From assembly GCA_000733355.1 (NCBI GenBank), contig JNVV01000015.1, positions 602,663 to 666,662 on the forward strand: a stretch of 64,000 nt of DNA. Direction: 5' to 3'. The notes under the pieces were generated by a model. That model saw only the letters and a list, made by a program, of their open reading frames with translations. It did no database searches and was not told where the DNA came from. Shown piece by piece: positions 21,625-33,224 of the stretch. The DNA comes from Falciphora oryzae. Its lineage: Eukaryota; Ascomycota; Sordariomycetes; Magnaporthales; Magnaporthaceae. Position 1 is the stretch's first letter; each line of letters starts with the position of its first letter. Position numbers and translations under genes: made by a program.

Positions 21625-23859
21625 ATATGGCAACTTGAGTATCGGCGCATAACTCATGACACTGTTCGAATCTAACAGAGCTTCTTGAGTCGGATTGTAC
21701 GAGGCTATGACGAAAGCTTATTTTTTCTTCCCTTTCTCAACGTCCTCATTGACTGATATCAGGGTTGATTTCTCAGGATCTGGAATCTTGGGTGGATTTT
21801 TCTTTCTCATTCTTACGAAGCCTCTCCTTGCCGTCATCCTCTCCCCTTCTCGGGACTGACATATCGACACGCTCTCCTTTCTGACTTACAAACGTACATA
21901 CCTGACGGTTTTCCAAGCCTGAAGGCTGCCTATCATTTTCTCTTTACTGGACTTTTCATCTCTCCCGGACTTCTCCTTTCTGGTCATCACATACAGTCAA
22001 GGAACCTGGGGCCTGCTTGGATAATGTTTGCTCTCACATCTTTTTGGATACGGCGTTTTCTTCACTTGGTTTTTCCTTACGATATACGACGCAGCAACCA
22101 GACTACGCACACATTACCGGCCATGGAGCGATTTGGCCTCTTGCCTTTTTTTTTCTTCTTTTTTTCCGAGTTTTGTTTCGAAGGATACCCGTCAATTGAA
22201 TAAAACAAAGTTAGCGCTATTCCACACACCACTGTCGGTGTCTCTAGGTCCTCCGCCCTCGCATCGCCTTTCGCTTCAACCGCTTCGAGCCGACACAAGA
22301 CAGCAGACCAGGACTAAGACCTGTCTGGCACGTCTCGGCCGGCATGACCACCTCTGTTCGGGAAGGGCGGTGTTCGCCCGGGATAGCGGCTCGTCCAACG
22401 CTCCGCTATGACTTTCCCCACGACTAGCTAAGTGATCAAGTTCCCGGCGCCGAACCCGTCGACACTCCAGTCCCCATCTCCTGAGCACCATTGGGCTAGA
22501 GCAGCGCTGGTTTGGCCCCGTCCCCTTCGTTCCGCGCGCGGACCTTAGCCCGCGTCCAAAGAGTGAACTTGCTTCTTTCCTGGCCGCGACGGAGAGGGAA
22601 AGCCTGGTATCCGTGCGGGATGCCTGAAGAGGTTCCCTGCACCATGCGCCCCTGCGGTTTCGAGGACGTCTCGGGCGACCGCCAAGGGCCGCCCTCCAGT
22701 GTTTCGCAACGCCTTTGCCGTCCTTCTCCTAGATCTGGATCTCCCTGGGGCACAAGTGGACTATTCCCAGGCTGGAGACGGGATACTCGATCTGGAGTTG
22801 GATCTGCGTCCGAATCCGGCGGCGCGGCGGCGCGCTCAGCTGGCGGCCGTTACTGGCTAGCCGGGAGTATCAGCAGTGGCGGGGCGACTAGGAGTCTGTC
22901 GGGACGTCGTCGTCGAGGATGTGACCCCGAGGAGCGGGATAGCGACGACTCAGAGCAGGGTGATCGACTTTTGCCCATATACAATGCTGGCCATAGGGCA
23001 CCTGATGGGAAGCTTTGCCGCCGCGACAACACCTGGCGGACCTGTGCAAGATTTCGACAAGACCGCGGTTGGTGCGTACTCCTTGCACTCCAGTATTTGT
23101 GTGCCTGTCCGTCCAGCGTCTTCTCCTGACTTGAAGGCCCGACAACGTGAATCTGTCCACAGAAGATGGCACAACTCCTAACCCAAAGGCAGGTCCATCA
23201 CAGTGATCACTTTTCACGTTCTAATCAGATAATCGTCTACAAGTGATGTGACCCTCGTTTCCCACTTGATGGTATTAATTGTATCGTATTTGATGCTTTG
23301 CCGGGCAGCGGCACGAAAGAAACGAACCGACACTTTGATCATGTCCAATAAGGCCCCCATCAGTCGTCAGGAGGCGGAGCACAGCACCCAGCCACGCTTG
23401 CAGCGAATAAATTAAGCTGCTATGCTACATGTACATCGACAAGCCCACAGAGGTGAATCAGAACCTACCTAGGTAGACATTACACAAGTGTAACCTGAGG
23501 AGGGTGTGATTGTGCATATGCTCGGATACTTGGCCTTTCTTCTGGCCTCGATTCGGTCCGGAGAGTGGTCAGGCCACCTATCGCAGGTCGTCTCCGCGCG
23601 ATAAAGTAGGAACTAACAGATGGCCAGGTACGGATTTGGGGGCTACACAAACTCATCGGTTGGTAAGGTGAATACAACATCATGCTGCGGATGACGAAAC
23701 TGCGCTGCAGAGGAAATTCGCCGAGAAACTAAAGGCCCTGGAGCGGGATAGGCCCGGACCTCTGTCATCTGCGGGGCACCCCCGGGTCTCTTTCTCCCCC
23801 TTTATCTATCTTCCTGTGTTTTCCTTCTTTAGTTCCAACCACAAACCAGACCAGCGCTT
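21625..23859. other. Intergenic region
   Basis: 2.2 kb between the BTB gene and the broken protease gene. The open frame at 22512-23129 begins with TTG, is rich in Arg/Gly/Ser and matches nothing I know. A palindromic CTACCTAGGTAG element lies at 23465-23476. Confidence 0.6.
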
Positions 23860-25861
23860 ATGCCTCCAGCTATTGTCCCGGCGCCACCCTTGGGCCCTAG
23901 GTCAATATTCTTTCCGCCGGGATCAAAATTCACATCAGAGTTCAATATCCGTCAGCAAACCCTCAGAGCACGACACGATGCAGGGAGCAATCGGCTCCGG
24001 CAGGCGATCGTCGCCCTCGCCTTGTTGCCGACGGGACTGATACATCACCACGCCAGGGCGCAGGGCGGCTACATGGAGATGTACTGGTCGACCGACTTAA
24101 AGGAAACCTTCGGGCCGGACGGGCCGTGGCAGGCCGTGGTTGCCCGGGTAGGATCTAGAAACGAGTCCGTGGGCTCGACCGAGAACTATTATCCGTTCTG
24201 ACCGACCGACCTGGGCCGGAAAACGTCCGTCTTCACCCCCGCGCTCGGCGGCAGGTACAACACCGCGAGCCCCTTGAACGCGCCCCACAACACGACGAGC
24301 AACGGTTCGCGAAGGATATGGGGCCCGGTTGGGGTAGAACCCCGGGGCCGAGTCTGCATCGGGAGGATCGAGCCTCTGCTGGAGCAGCGGTTTTCGGTCT
24401 CGGTAAACCTATCCTTGGTGGCTCTCGACGAGGAGGGCCTGTCCCCATATCCAGGCTCGGCGCACCGCAGAACCCGCAACCCTGTCGGTATCCTCGGATT
24501 TGGCCCCGGCGCCTCGAAGCCGTTGACCCCGTCGCTCCTCGCGCAGCTGAAAGCCGCCGGCCACATCAGGTCAGAGTCGTTTGGGCTCCACTTGGGCAGC
24601 GCAGCCCTTGGTCAGAAGGGGAGCATGGTGCTGGGCGGCTACGACCGGACCCGTGCTTTGGGTAAGGTTGCTGCTTTTGACCGCTCGGGGGCTGCTGACC
24701 CTACCTACTTTACCGTCTTTCTGCTTGATGTCCTTTTGGGTGTAGAAACGGGGGTCGCCTTTCGAGGACTTCACCAACACGACCGGCATTTTCCAGGGAA
24801 TCGACCGCGACTCTTTCTGGTCAGGTTCTTCTATCAGCAACGGAGGGAAGCCCGGCTCGGTGCTGGTGGTGCTTGCGCCGGAATGGGCGCATATGGGCCT
24901 TCCGGAGAGCGTGTGTCAGGCCGCGGCGAAGCGTCTGCCCGTTGCACTCGACCAACGTTTTAATCTCTACATATGGAACACGTCAGACCCTCGGTTCGAA
25001 AAGATCGTCAAATCTCCGGCCACTCTGGGTTTTGTGTTTTCAGACAAAGAAGCGCGAAACGTCACTATCAAAGTGCCGTTCGGGCTTTTGAACCTCACGC
25101 TCGAAGCCCCTTTGGTCAACGGCACAAGCTGCTGTACTTTCCCTGCTCGCCCATCAAAAGCGGCTTCTGGGCGCGTCTGGGTCGAGCGTTTTTCCAGGGT
25201 GAAGCTTTTCCCTCCTCAAACGTCGGGTTCTCTACGTCCACTGGCTGCGAAAACAAGGCCGGGTATTAACAATGACACTGGCTGCCTTCTGGGGCATCAA
25301 TTATGAGCACGATATCGCGTTTCTGGCGCAAGCCCCGGGGCTAAACCTCGGCCAGGAAATCGTCACCTCGATCCCGCCCGATGCGGCCACGATCCTGACG
25401 ACCGGCTACGACGCCTTCGCGAAGACATGGGAGGGCTACTGGACGCCGCTGCCGATGGCAAACTCATCGGAAGGCTCTCCCTCCCCGCCGCCATTGCACC
25501 TCCTGGGCTCACTACAGGCGCTATTGTGGGCATAGCTGCCGGCAGCGCAGCGGCGGTAATCTTGGGCATTGCAGCCGCCGCAATGGTCCTGAGACGCCGG
25601 AGACGCGCCGCTGTCTCAACGTCCAAAGGCGGCACGGCCGCGCAGCTGGAGGGTAGCGCGAGTGCTCTGGCACCTCAGGCACAGGGGCCGGCCGAGCTGC
25701 ACAGAGGCAACCCCGTACGTGGGGTTGGCCCGCCCTTGTCGCACGAGACGGACGGGCGCGGGGTCAGGCGGTACTTCGGGTTGCCGAATGAGACGGAGCA
25801 GGCACGGAGCCGGGAATTCGGCTCTAGCTGTGCGCATTTGTCTAGGCCACGCTCTGCCTAG
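23860..25861 (+). pseudogene. Broken pepsin-like (A1) aspartic peptidase gene with C-terminal membrane anchor
   Basis: Pieces of one fungal A1-fold peptidase lie in order but in changing frames. An N-terminal part (from ATG 23860, with FGPDGPWQAV) is interrupted by an in-frame TGA at 24199-24201. The same frame continues with VGILGFGPG and SFGLHLGSAALGQKGSMVLG and LLDVLLGVET. The frame shifts at a G-run near 24750, giving YIWNTSDPRFEKIV and NVTIKVPFGLLNLTLEAP. It shifts again near 25120 (LLYFPCSPIKSGFW, LGRAFF), then near 25272 (AAFWGINYEHDIAFLAQAPG), then near 25490 to a hydrophobic AIVGIAAGSAAAVILGIAAA segment and RRRRR. One stop plus about four frame changes make a functional product unlikely. 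One step (25198-25280) could be an intron without a good acceptor. No catalytic DTG/DSG motif is visible. Intact relatives would be secreted or cell-wall anchored. Confidence 0.75.
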
Positions 25862-26184
25862 CAGCGGGAACAATTCTCCCAATGTTACGCGGAGCATCGG
25901 CACCTGGGGGCTACGATTTGAATCATTACTGATTACGGAGATTCTGTTTCCCCGAGGTGGATTGGAGATGCCTACGCTGTATAGGTACCTCGGTCACGAA
26001 ACTGTTTGTAGGACTATCTGCAAGATGCTGAAGCCTAATAGTCACGGGATTGCTTCCTACATGGAAGCGCCAAAGGCAGTGCTATCTCAGATACGTCTGT
26101 GAAACCTCGCTAGCTACTCTCCTTGGGTCTCCGGCGTCATGCTCTCTGTCCCGGAGCTATGCGTTGTCGCCCGTGGCGCGCCAT
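25862..26184. other. Intergenic
   Basis: A short spacer between the broken peptidase gene and an isolated minus-strand exon. It holds a GGTACC-type motif at about 25983. Nothing else is supported. Confidence 0.6.
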
Positions 26185-26443
26185 CTAGCGCTCCTGCCAG
26201 TAGATAAACCGTGTGAATATCTCCGATGTAGACATATCGCTTGTCTCCCCACCCATCACGGCCCCCTCCAGACCCTTTTGAACGGCCTTGGCCTTCAGCT
26301 CGAGCTCCTCAGCGTGCTCGCCTAGGTTTGTGAATAGGGACGGGTGCTTGCGGGCGCATTCACTCCTGAAGAGCAAGATCCGTCCAATATGGCCTTGTTC
26401 ACCCTCCTGCTCTGCGATCGCCATCGCATCGTCAAGGTGCGCC
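26185..26443 (-). pseudogene. Orphan last exon of an unrecognised minus-strand gene (probable relic)
   Basis: An open segment of 86 codons ending in TAG at 26185, with protein-like content (AHLDDAMAIAEQEGEQGH, IGRILLFRSECARKHPSLF, KAVQKGLEGAV). It begins directly after a good splice acceptor (CTAAC branch, then GCCAG at 26444). This combination suggests a real terminal exon of a helical protein. I cannot find the preceding exon: the DNA at 26450-26900 has no open segment of fitting phase. It is therefore either a relic or a gene with a very divergent 5' part. The family is not recognised. Confidence 0.4.
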
Positions 26444-26931
26444 CTGGCACGAGTATGTTAGCACGCGGTCAGCAGGGTGAGATGTTGAGGTCTGCCCTGA
26501 CTGCCGGGGAAAATTTGATGCATCTCAATGGAGACTACAGGATTCTAATGGTCAAGTCCGACTACCCCCGTCCCCTATGTGTGCGCAGCCTTCTCTCTCT
26601 GGCAAGACGGCCTCAACTGGCCTCGTTCCACAGTGTATGGCGCCCGTGATCCCGGCTGTGCAGCATCAGAGGCTGACAGACAGAGCACCTGGTCCATTTA
26701 TTTCACGCCCTTCTTTCTTTCACTATTCGGAACCGGCCCCTGCCCCCACTGGACGGCCATCGGATTTGCGCAAAGGATAAAGGATGGCTAGTGCTGTATA
26801 GAAGGCATGCAGCGCTGCCTCAGCTCTCCCGTGTTCTAGCCTCGACAAGAAAGCATCGTATGGAGCCTTGTAGGGGCCACGAACTGGGCCGTAGGGCTAT
26901 CGCAAAGTCATGAAAACCTCGAATCGTCTCC
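26444..26931. other. Intergenic or relic DNA
   Basis: 488 bp downstream of the amidase-fold gene. Short open frames in several phases, none with a recognisable domain. It may hold the eroded 5' part of the gene ending at 26185. Confidence 0.5.
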
Positions 26932-28831
26932 TTACATAGACACCCGGGCCTTTGCGCAGGCGTCCATATCTGCGATGCGCCGCGGCGGTGAGACACGCTC
27001 CCACACCGCCATGAACTTGGCGAGCCTCCATTCCTGCCAGGCGGGCGCCACAGCCTGCAGGCCATAAGGGCGGCCGGAGCTCGCGATGTACCCGAGCGGG
27101 ACGGAGGCCATCGGATAGCCTTGAGATGAACGCGAGCAACATGTCAGCATACCCGGCAGTCAAGTCTTGTGAACTGGTTCGGGGTGTATCTTACCCGATG
27201 CCACAGAGACGCCGGCGTAGAAGCTGTCGGAGCAGCAGACCACCACGTCGGTGCCGTGCCTTGCGACGATCTTGTCGATTCCCTGGACCGCAGCCCAAGT
27301 CTTGCACTGTGCCAGCCACATGTTCAACTCGGCCGGGTCCCACTCGGGATTGTTGAGGAGCTCCTTCAGTCTGTTCTGGTTGGGGCAGTACTCCTTGTCG
27401 AATGCTCGGTCCGGATGCATTTCGTTGAACCGGATGACATCTTCCAGCGTTCTGACTCTGGAAGTGACAAGCTCTTGCAAGTAGCTTTCGATACAGCTTT
27501 TCGGTTTTTGAGCTTGTATCAAGAGCATCAGAATTCGTTCACACCGATATATTCTACCTAGGACTCACCAATAAGGATCTTCATCATATCGTTGATGTTG
27601 ATGTCCCCGACCATGTACTTCTCCGGAGGCGTCATGTGCACATCGACGACACGAACGCCATGCTCTCGAAGTCTATCCTTGGCTTGCTGATACTCGAGAG
27701 CCTGCGGAGAAATTCGCCTAAGGTCAATGTCACAGAACCGCTCGAGGTTGGTCCAAAGGACACAGTTCAACGTACAGTCTGTTCGAGATACTTTGGATCG
27801 TCTTCCTGGAACCCCTTGGGCAGCCTCCACTGCTCAATGTCGAGGAACCCAACACAGAGCTCCTCGTTCTTGGCAGACGACACAACATCTGCGAGGCTGG
27901 GGGCGGTCTCTCGCGGGGCCAAAACATCGCAAGTCATGGCAACATCGAGCGGCGTCTTTGCCATGGCCCCCATCGTATCAAAGGAGCAGTTGAGATGGAA
28001 AACGCCTCGCAGTGAGGTGGACCCAACCGTGAGCCTCAGCGCGTAGAGGGCAGCGGCCGCCGAGGGGGACACGAGGGACCCGGACGTCTCAACGCCAACA
28101 GCGATAGGCGCGAAGCCACAGGCAACGCCGACAGCGGATCCTGTCGACGGACCGCCAAGTGCCTGTTCAAGTAAAGCGTTGGTAAAACACAGACGGACAT
28201 GAGCTTGGACTCATAGAAGCCAACCAACCATCTCTCCTCTCAGCTTGTTTCCGAGTTTGTGGCCCGTTGGTATGTATGCCGGCTGGCACATGCCTCCGAC
28301 GGCGGACCAACCAGTAATGCCTTTCAGTCCCAGGAACTCTGTCATGTTCGTCTTGCCGATTATGATCACGCCGGCTTGATCGAGCTACGTTGACAGCAGT
28401 AAGTTGAGTGGCCGAGTCGCAAGGTTCTCGTGGGCATCCAGAGCACTTACCTGATTGACAACCTCAGAATTGCGAGGAATGCCCGAATCCAGCAACGAGC
28501 AGGCCCCTGCAGTCGTCGGCACGCCGAGGGTATATTCGACATCAAAGACATCCTGGAGCAAAACAGGTATCCCGTGCAAGGGGGATCGAATCTGGCCGGC
28601 GGCTCGCTGCATGTCGAGCCGGGCGGCCCAGCCGAGCAGCTGGAACCTTACCGGCGTGGAGATGACGGCGCGGCACTTGGCACCCTGTGCGTTGTGCGTC
28701 TCGATTTGAGACAGGTAGGTCTCGACAATCTCGACGCTCGTCGTCAAGCCCGACTCCAGCGCCTCGCGGAGGTGGGCAGCGGTCGTTCGGAGTGTGTCGA
28801 AAGACGGCGCCATCGTTACCGGCGACGCCAT
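26932..28831 (-). CDS. Amidase-signature family protein lacking catalytic Lys and cis-Ser (probable pseudoenzyme)
   Basis: Member of the amidase signature family, whose active members hydrolyse amides with a Lys-cisSer-Ser triad. Six exons (28451-28831, 28229-28384, 27776-28162, 27569-27701, 27195-27512, 26932-27119) give 520 aa, a normal length, with the stop at the expected end. All five introns are 56-75 bp with GT/AG ends and consistent phase. The fold motifs are kept: SPLHGIPVLL, AGVIIIGKTNMTEF, GFAPIAVGVETSGS, AALYALRLTVGS and the C-terminal SVPLGYIASSGRPYGLQAV. Two triad positions are changed: the Lys of the usual VKD motif is Q93 (LLQDVF), and the cis-Ser of GSS(G/T)GS is P184 (GGPSTGS). 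The nucleophile-equivalent S208 remains. The intact frame argues for a retained non-catalytic role, or very recent loss. Confidence 0.9.
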
Positions 28832-29590
28832 TGTATCCAGCCGAAGTCGGTGTGAATACCAGGTGGGTATAGATGTGGGAACGGGCGGCCAAGATGAAAG
28901 AGGAGAAAGCTTCCTGGTACCACGGCGGTTGCTTTTCGGTTTCGTGGATGTCCGCCGAGCTCCTACTAGTGTATACCATCGTGCCAGCCTGCTCGCCCAG
29001 CGAGACAAGTCGCCACTCCCATGTTGAGAATATCAGATCTCCATGCAAAGGGCTCGACATATCCCGCAGGCACGATCTGAGGCAGGCAGGTACAAGCAAT
29101 AGGTTGGTACCTACGTGCCTGCCCGCCTAGCTCACACACTTCAGGCTCGGACGCCCCCGGCTTAGGTGTGTTTAAGCAGTTGGATCGGTTCAAGTAGCAG
29201 ACGCCAAGGTGTCGATAATTGTGGATGGGGGCACCCGTGGCGGCATGGCACCCGACTGGAAGGCCGCCATATGTGAATGCCGTCAGGCATCTGCTGGTGA
29301 ATCTTTCCCTCTTTGCTAAAAACGAGCTTGCATCGGGGATAAATTTAAGAGACCTCTTTCCATCCCAGGCAGCATGGAGCTAACAGCACTCAAGGGGTTT
29401 TCCCAGTGCAGATCAGGGCAAGCAGGTCTGTCCCCCAAACCAATTCGAGCACGGCAGTGCTGACTAAAAGGGGCTGCTAGTGCTGGATATTGACGGGAAT
29501 ATCCGAATCTCTCGTGTAGATTCTGACGTCGGCTCACGAGGAGGAATGAATTAAGTGGATGTTGGATTCAGGTGCATTAGCTGCCATCCA
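28832..29590. other. Intergenic
   Basis: Upstream region of the amidase-fold gene. It contains CAGGTA/GGTACCTACG motifs at 29086-29125. No supported gene. Confidence 0.6.
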
Positions 29591-30870
29591 TACAAAACGG
29601 AAATCAACATCAGTTCGGCCAGCAAGCTAGGCCAGCTGCTGTGCCGGAGCCAAAAATATTGCTTCGATAAGGTCTGGGAGACATGCTATGAGACCGGTAT
29701 CCCAAGGAAGCAGACTGCCAACAAGCGCTTTGCGCGGTCCTCGAGATCTTGGGCAAGACCGCCATCATCATCATTACTGCTTCAAACGAGTGCACCGAGG
29801 CGAGCCCAAAGGAGCTCAGGGTGTTGATGAGCGCCCTGATAGCCATCCCTGACCTTCATTTGTTCATCACAAATCGTCACAGAAGGGAGGTTGACACAGT
29901 TGTACCTATTCTCGAATCAATGATAAAGATTGCTTTTCCCACCGGACATGGAACATGTTGGCAAGCGCGTCCTAGAAAAAGCCGAGGTAAGTCCAGTCGA
30001 AGCCTCGCCCGCTTGCCCCAGGAGCTGAACTTTGCCGACATACCCAGGTAGTAGGTACCTAGGCAGGTAGGTATTTATCGAGCAGAACTAAGCAAGCTGA
30101 TTTCCCCGAAAGCTCGACGAGCCGTACTCCAGCACGCTCGCTGCCATTGAGAGCGAAGGCGCACAGGGTTTTGCTGTGCGAGTCTTTCAATGGCCGGTCA
30201 CTTCCCAATCGCCGCTGACTCTGAGCGCCCTTCTTGCCATTGACGCCATCCGGAGAACCTACCAGAATGGTCCGGACCATAGAAAAATGGTATCAGCATT
30301 TGCCGGATATAATTTCAGAGGACGATTGCTTGGACGTCTCACTGAGACACTCACTGAACCGAATTTACGTGCTCCCATGGTGTCCAAACAAGGCAGATGA
30401 CGGAAGGGGGCCACTTCATGCTCCACGAGCCTGCATGGATGCAAGACAACCGCCCCTCCCTCGAGCTGGCTGTCACCACAAAGCTCCTCCACTGGGACAA
30501 CGAGCGCCACAGCACCTGCGGCACCCTGCTGAACCGGGTCCTGGAGGGCTGCTGCGACATCGACACGGCCCGGCTCATCCTGAACCAGGCGCCCCATATA
30601 CCCACGGGCGCGCTGCCCTACTCGCAGGACGATGCGCTGCAACTGGCCGCCAAGAAGGGCCTCGCCGAGATCCTGCGGCTCCTCGCCGACCGCAGCGCTG
30701 ACGTGAACTCGATGGGCGACTGGCAGGCCACGGCACTGCACCAGGCGGTCGATATACTTTTGGAGGCCAGGGCTAGCGTCCTGCTGCAGGACTCGGACTC
30801 GAAAACGCTGCTTGAGATGGTTGAAAAGCTAAGCGAAAGGGCGAGAGAGCAGGCTGGCGGAGCAGGCTGA
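29591..30870 (+). pseudogene. Decayed NACHT-ankyrin (NLR-like) gene
   Basis: Two ends of a fungal NLR-type STAND protein survive in order. Near 29735-29935 an open segment reads ALCAVLEILGKTAIIII, then TASNECTEASPKELRVLMSA and PDLHLFITNR. This is the Walker B/sensor region of a NACHT domain, where the usual (I/V)xIDALDEC has become IITASNEC, losing both acidic residues. After about 450 bp with stops in all frames, an ORF from ATG 30397 to 30870 (157 aa) carries ankyrin-like repeats: DDALQLAAKKGLAEILRLL and GDWQATALHQAVDILLEA with LLQDSDSKTLLEM. No N-terminal effector domain or P-loop is visible upstream. Intact relatives act in non-self recognition and programmed cell death. The ankyrin ORF alone could still be expressed. 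Confidence 0.6.
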
Positions 30871-31098
30871 GAGGCAGAGGTCGGGGAACCATTTGTAGTA
30901 GGCAGCTGTGAGCACTTCCTTTCGGCATATTGGAGCCAGGTCAGTATGGGAATCTTTGGGATAATTAATACATAAATGTGATGCACAAAAACACTTTGTG
31001 TAAGCCATCGGCCGGCAGCAAGTGCCTTCTTTTCTTCTCTAGCAGACCAACACGACAGGCGACTCTATTCACACATCATTATAAACCTCCCACCCTTC

Positions 31099-33224
31099 CT
31101 ATATCACGACAATCGTGCAGCACCCGTCTTCCTCGCGGGACTCATACTCCATCCAGGGTTCATTCTTATACCTGCCAATGGCACCGCACCCTTCGTCCTT
31201 CAGTCCATGCAGCATAGGCCCCGCAACCCACAACATTCCGACCCTGCAGAAGCGACCCTCGACGTCGCCGGTCGGACAAAGCAGAAGGCAGCCGAGCAGT
31301 TCCCATTCCTTGAAGTCTCTGTCGGCGGTGATCAAAAGGGCATGGATCCGGCTGGTCGGCATATCGTTGCCATCGGGGTATACGGCGAGGTAACCCTCGC
31401 GTCCGTCAATCCACCCGCCATCGACGAGCATGCTCCAGAAAGATCCCCTCCACTTGACCTGCACCGTCATCAGCCAACCCGTAAGACGCAGGTAGGCCCG
31501 GCGGATCTCGACGGTGGTGTCTCCGGTGCGCGACTCGACGAGGCAGTCTCGGATTGCAACGACCAGATCCGCGCCTCGTCTTGGAGACTTTGGTCGAAAC
31601 GCATCAATAGGGCCGTTCACGCTGGCCCAAGACCAGGTCGGCGCCGAGGACCCCGTTGGCGGCAGCGGCCTCTCCGAGCCAACCGGGGACCGGCAACTCC
31701 AGAGCAGCTGATGGCCAAGATCTTTTTTCCAAAGGCCGGCGCAGTACTCGACTCCGTAGGCTTCCATCAGGAACTTGGCGATTCCAGATATTGCAACAAG
31801 CTTGTCGCTCCCGAATGTCAGGCTGCATCGACTGTAAAACTCGACACTGTAGCTCCATAGCTTGCACAACTGATCGTGCTTGGGAGCTTCTTCATCCGTG
31901 CCGGGCGCTCGTCGCGAAAGCTCCCTTGACCTCTGGATCTCGCCTCTGGGGATCCAGGAAAACACCGGGTCGGCATCAGGGGGGAAGCCGCCCGGACTTG
32001 TTTCAGAGGCAACCAGCTCGCCGCACTCCCAAAGCATTTCGGTCTCGCCAAAATGCAGGATCCGCGAGGCCAGGAAGAGCTCCTGAAACACCCAGCCTCG
32101 CGACATCAACGGCTGGCCCTCGAGGGCTTCTTTAAAATGGCTTCGATTTGACAGTACATACCTGCCATCCAGAAAGAATGCTCCCCCGAGCGCAAGGACT
32201 GCCGGCCCGACGTGGGCGCTTGGAGCATCCGTTCGAAAAAGACCAGCGTCCGTGTCGGCCCCTGTCGTTGCCGCGAGGTTGACAAGACTTCTGCCGTAAA
32301 CCGTGGCCATCCGGAGACCCTCCAGGAGCCAATCGTCAGGAGAGTCTTGCTGGATGCAGAGCGAATCGATCCAGATGTAGTGAATTCCCAAACCACGGGC
32401 AAAGATGATGGCGTCACGAAAAGTCCGGGGCATGGTAGAAATGGGGATTCCTCGTCCGAAATTTTCCAAGGTCGATTTGTCGAGTTTTGCCGGGCAATAT
32501 CCCCCCAGCAGTGGCTAAGGGTTGCGTAGTCGAGGCTTTCGAGTTGCAGCGGCGACAAGTCCTTCGTGTGCACCACACGCATATCGTCAGGGCCTGGTTT
32601 GCCGATCTCTATCAGCCGGGTGGGAAGCTGCTCAGCCGCTCCCGCCCTCGAACGGGCTGTTCCGCATCTTTCGTGATTGTCCAGACAGTTCTTGAGCCAT
32701 ATCTGCGCGTGGTCGACGCTGAATGGAGGGTGGCTGCCCGTGCAGTCCACGCTCCCAAAAGACACGGCCGCGTTCGTCGCCTCTTTGTAGTCTGAGATGG
32801 CTCAGTAAGCGGTTGTTGGTATATACGGGACGGACCATGCGGACGATATCTGGGAGCTCTCACCCTGCAAGGTTCGTAGCGCGAAATTCCACACGCAGGG
32901 ACACCCGGCAGCACCGTCTGGCTCCCACTTGTGACATATTGATAAATTGGCTTGCCTATTTGTATTTGCATCGTTTCGCCACAGTGTATATAACATAGAA
33001 TATCCGGATGAATGGTTGCCAGGGACGGTGTCTCGAGGGACATTTGACTGGTCGTTTGACTGGTGGTATCTCCAAATACTGCTGCAGATAGGGCAATGTT
33101 CTGCAGCAGATTGTTTCCACTCGGCGAGCGTTCTATGCTGTTCACAATCGCGGCTCAAGTGGACTCCCTCGGCCGCCGATAGACGGCAGAGTATCCGCTC
33201 GCAGGCTTTGCAAATGCGAGGCAT
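31099..33224 (-). CDS. HET-domain protein (heterokaryon incompatibility type) with a frame break at HCWG
   Basis: HET-domain proteins trigger cell death in fungal non-self recognition. Exon 1 (32864-33224) starts at ATG 33224 with MPRICKACERIL and a Cys-rich segment. Intron 32792-32863 (phase 1) leads to exon 2 (31099-32791). Exon 2 has the three HET blocks: YATLSHCWG, YIWIDSLCIQQDSPDDW with VYGRSLVNLAATTGADTDAG, and SRGWVFQELFLASRILHFG, plus a C-terminal region ending at 31099. The frame of YATLSHCWG does not continue into the next block: at a run of six G (plus strand C 32501-32506) the reading must shift by one to reach KLDKSTLENFGRGIP. The shift lies inside the most conserved motif. It could be a homopolymer sequencing error or a true inactivating indel. 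Without the shift the product stops near 32106. Confidence 0.85.

Noticed and set aside
22512..23129. 205-codon plus-strand open frame rich in Gly, Ser and Arg
   Set aside because: TTG start, low-complexity composition, no homology that I recognise.
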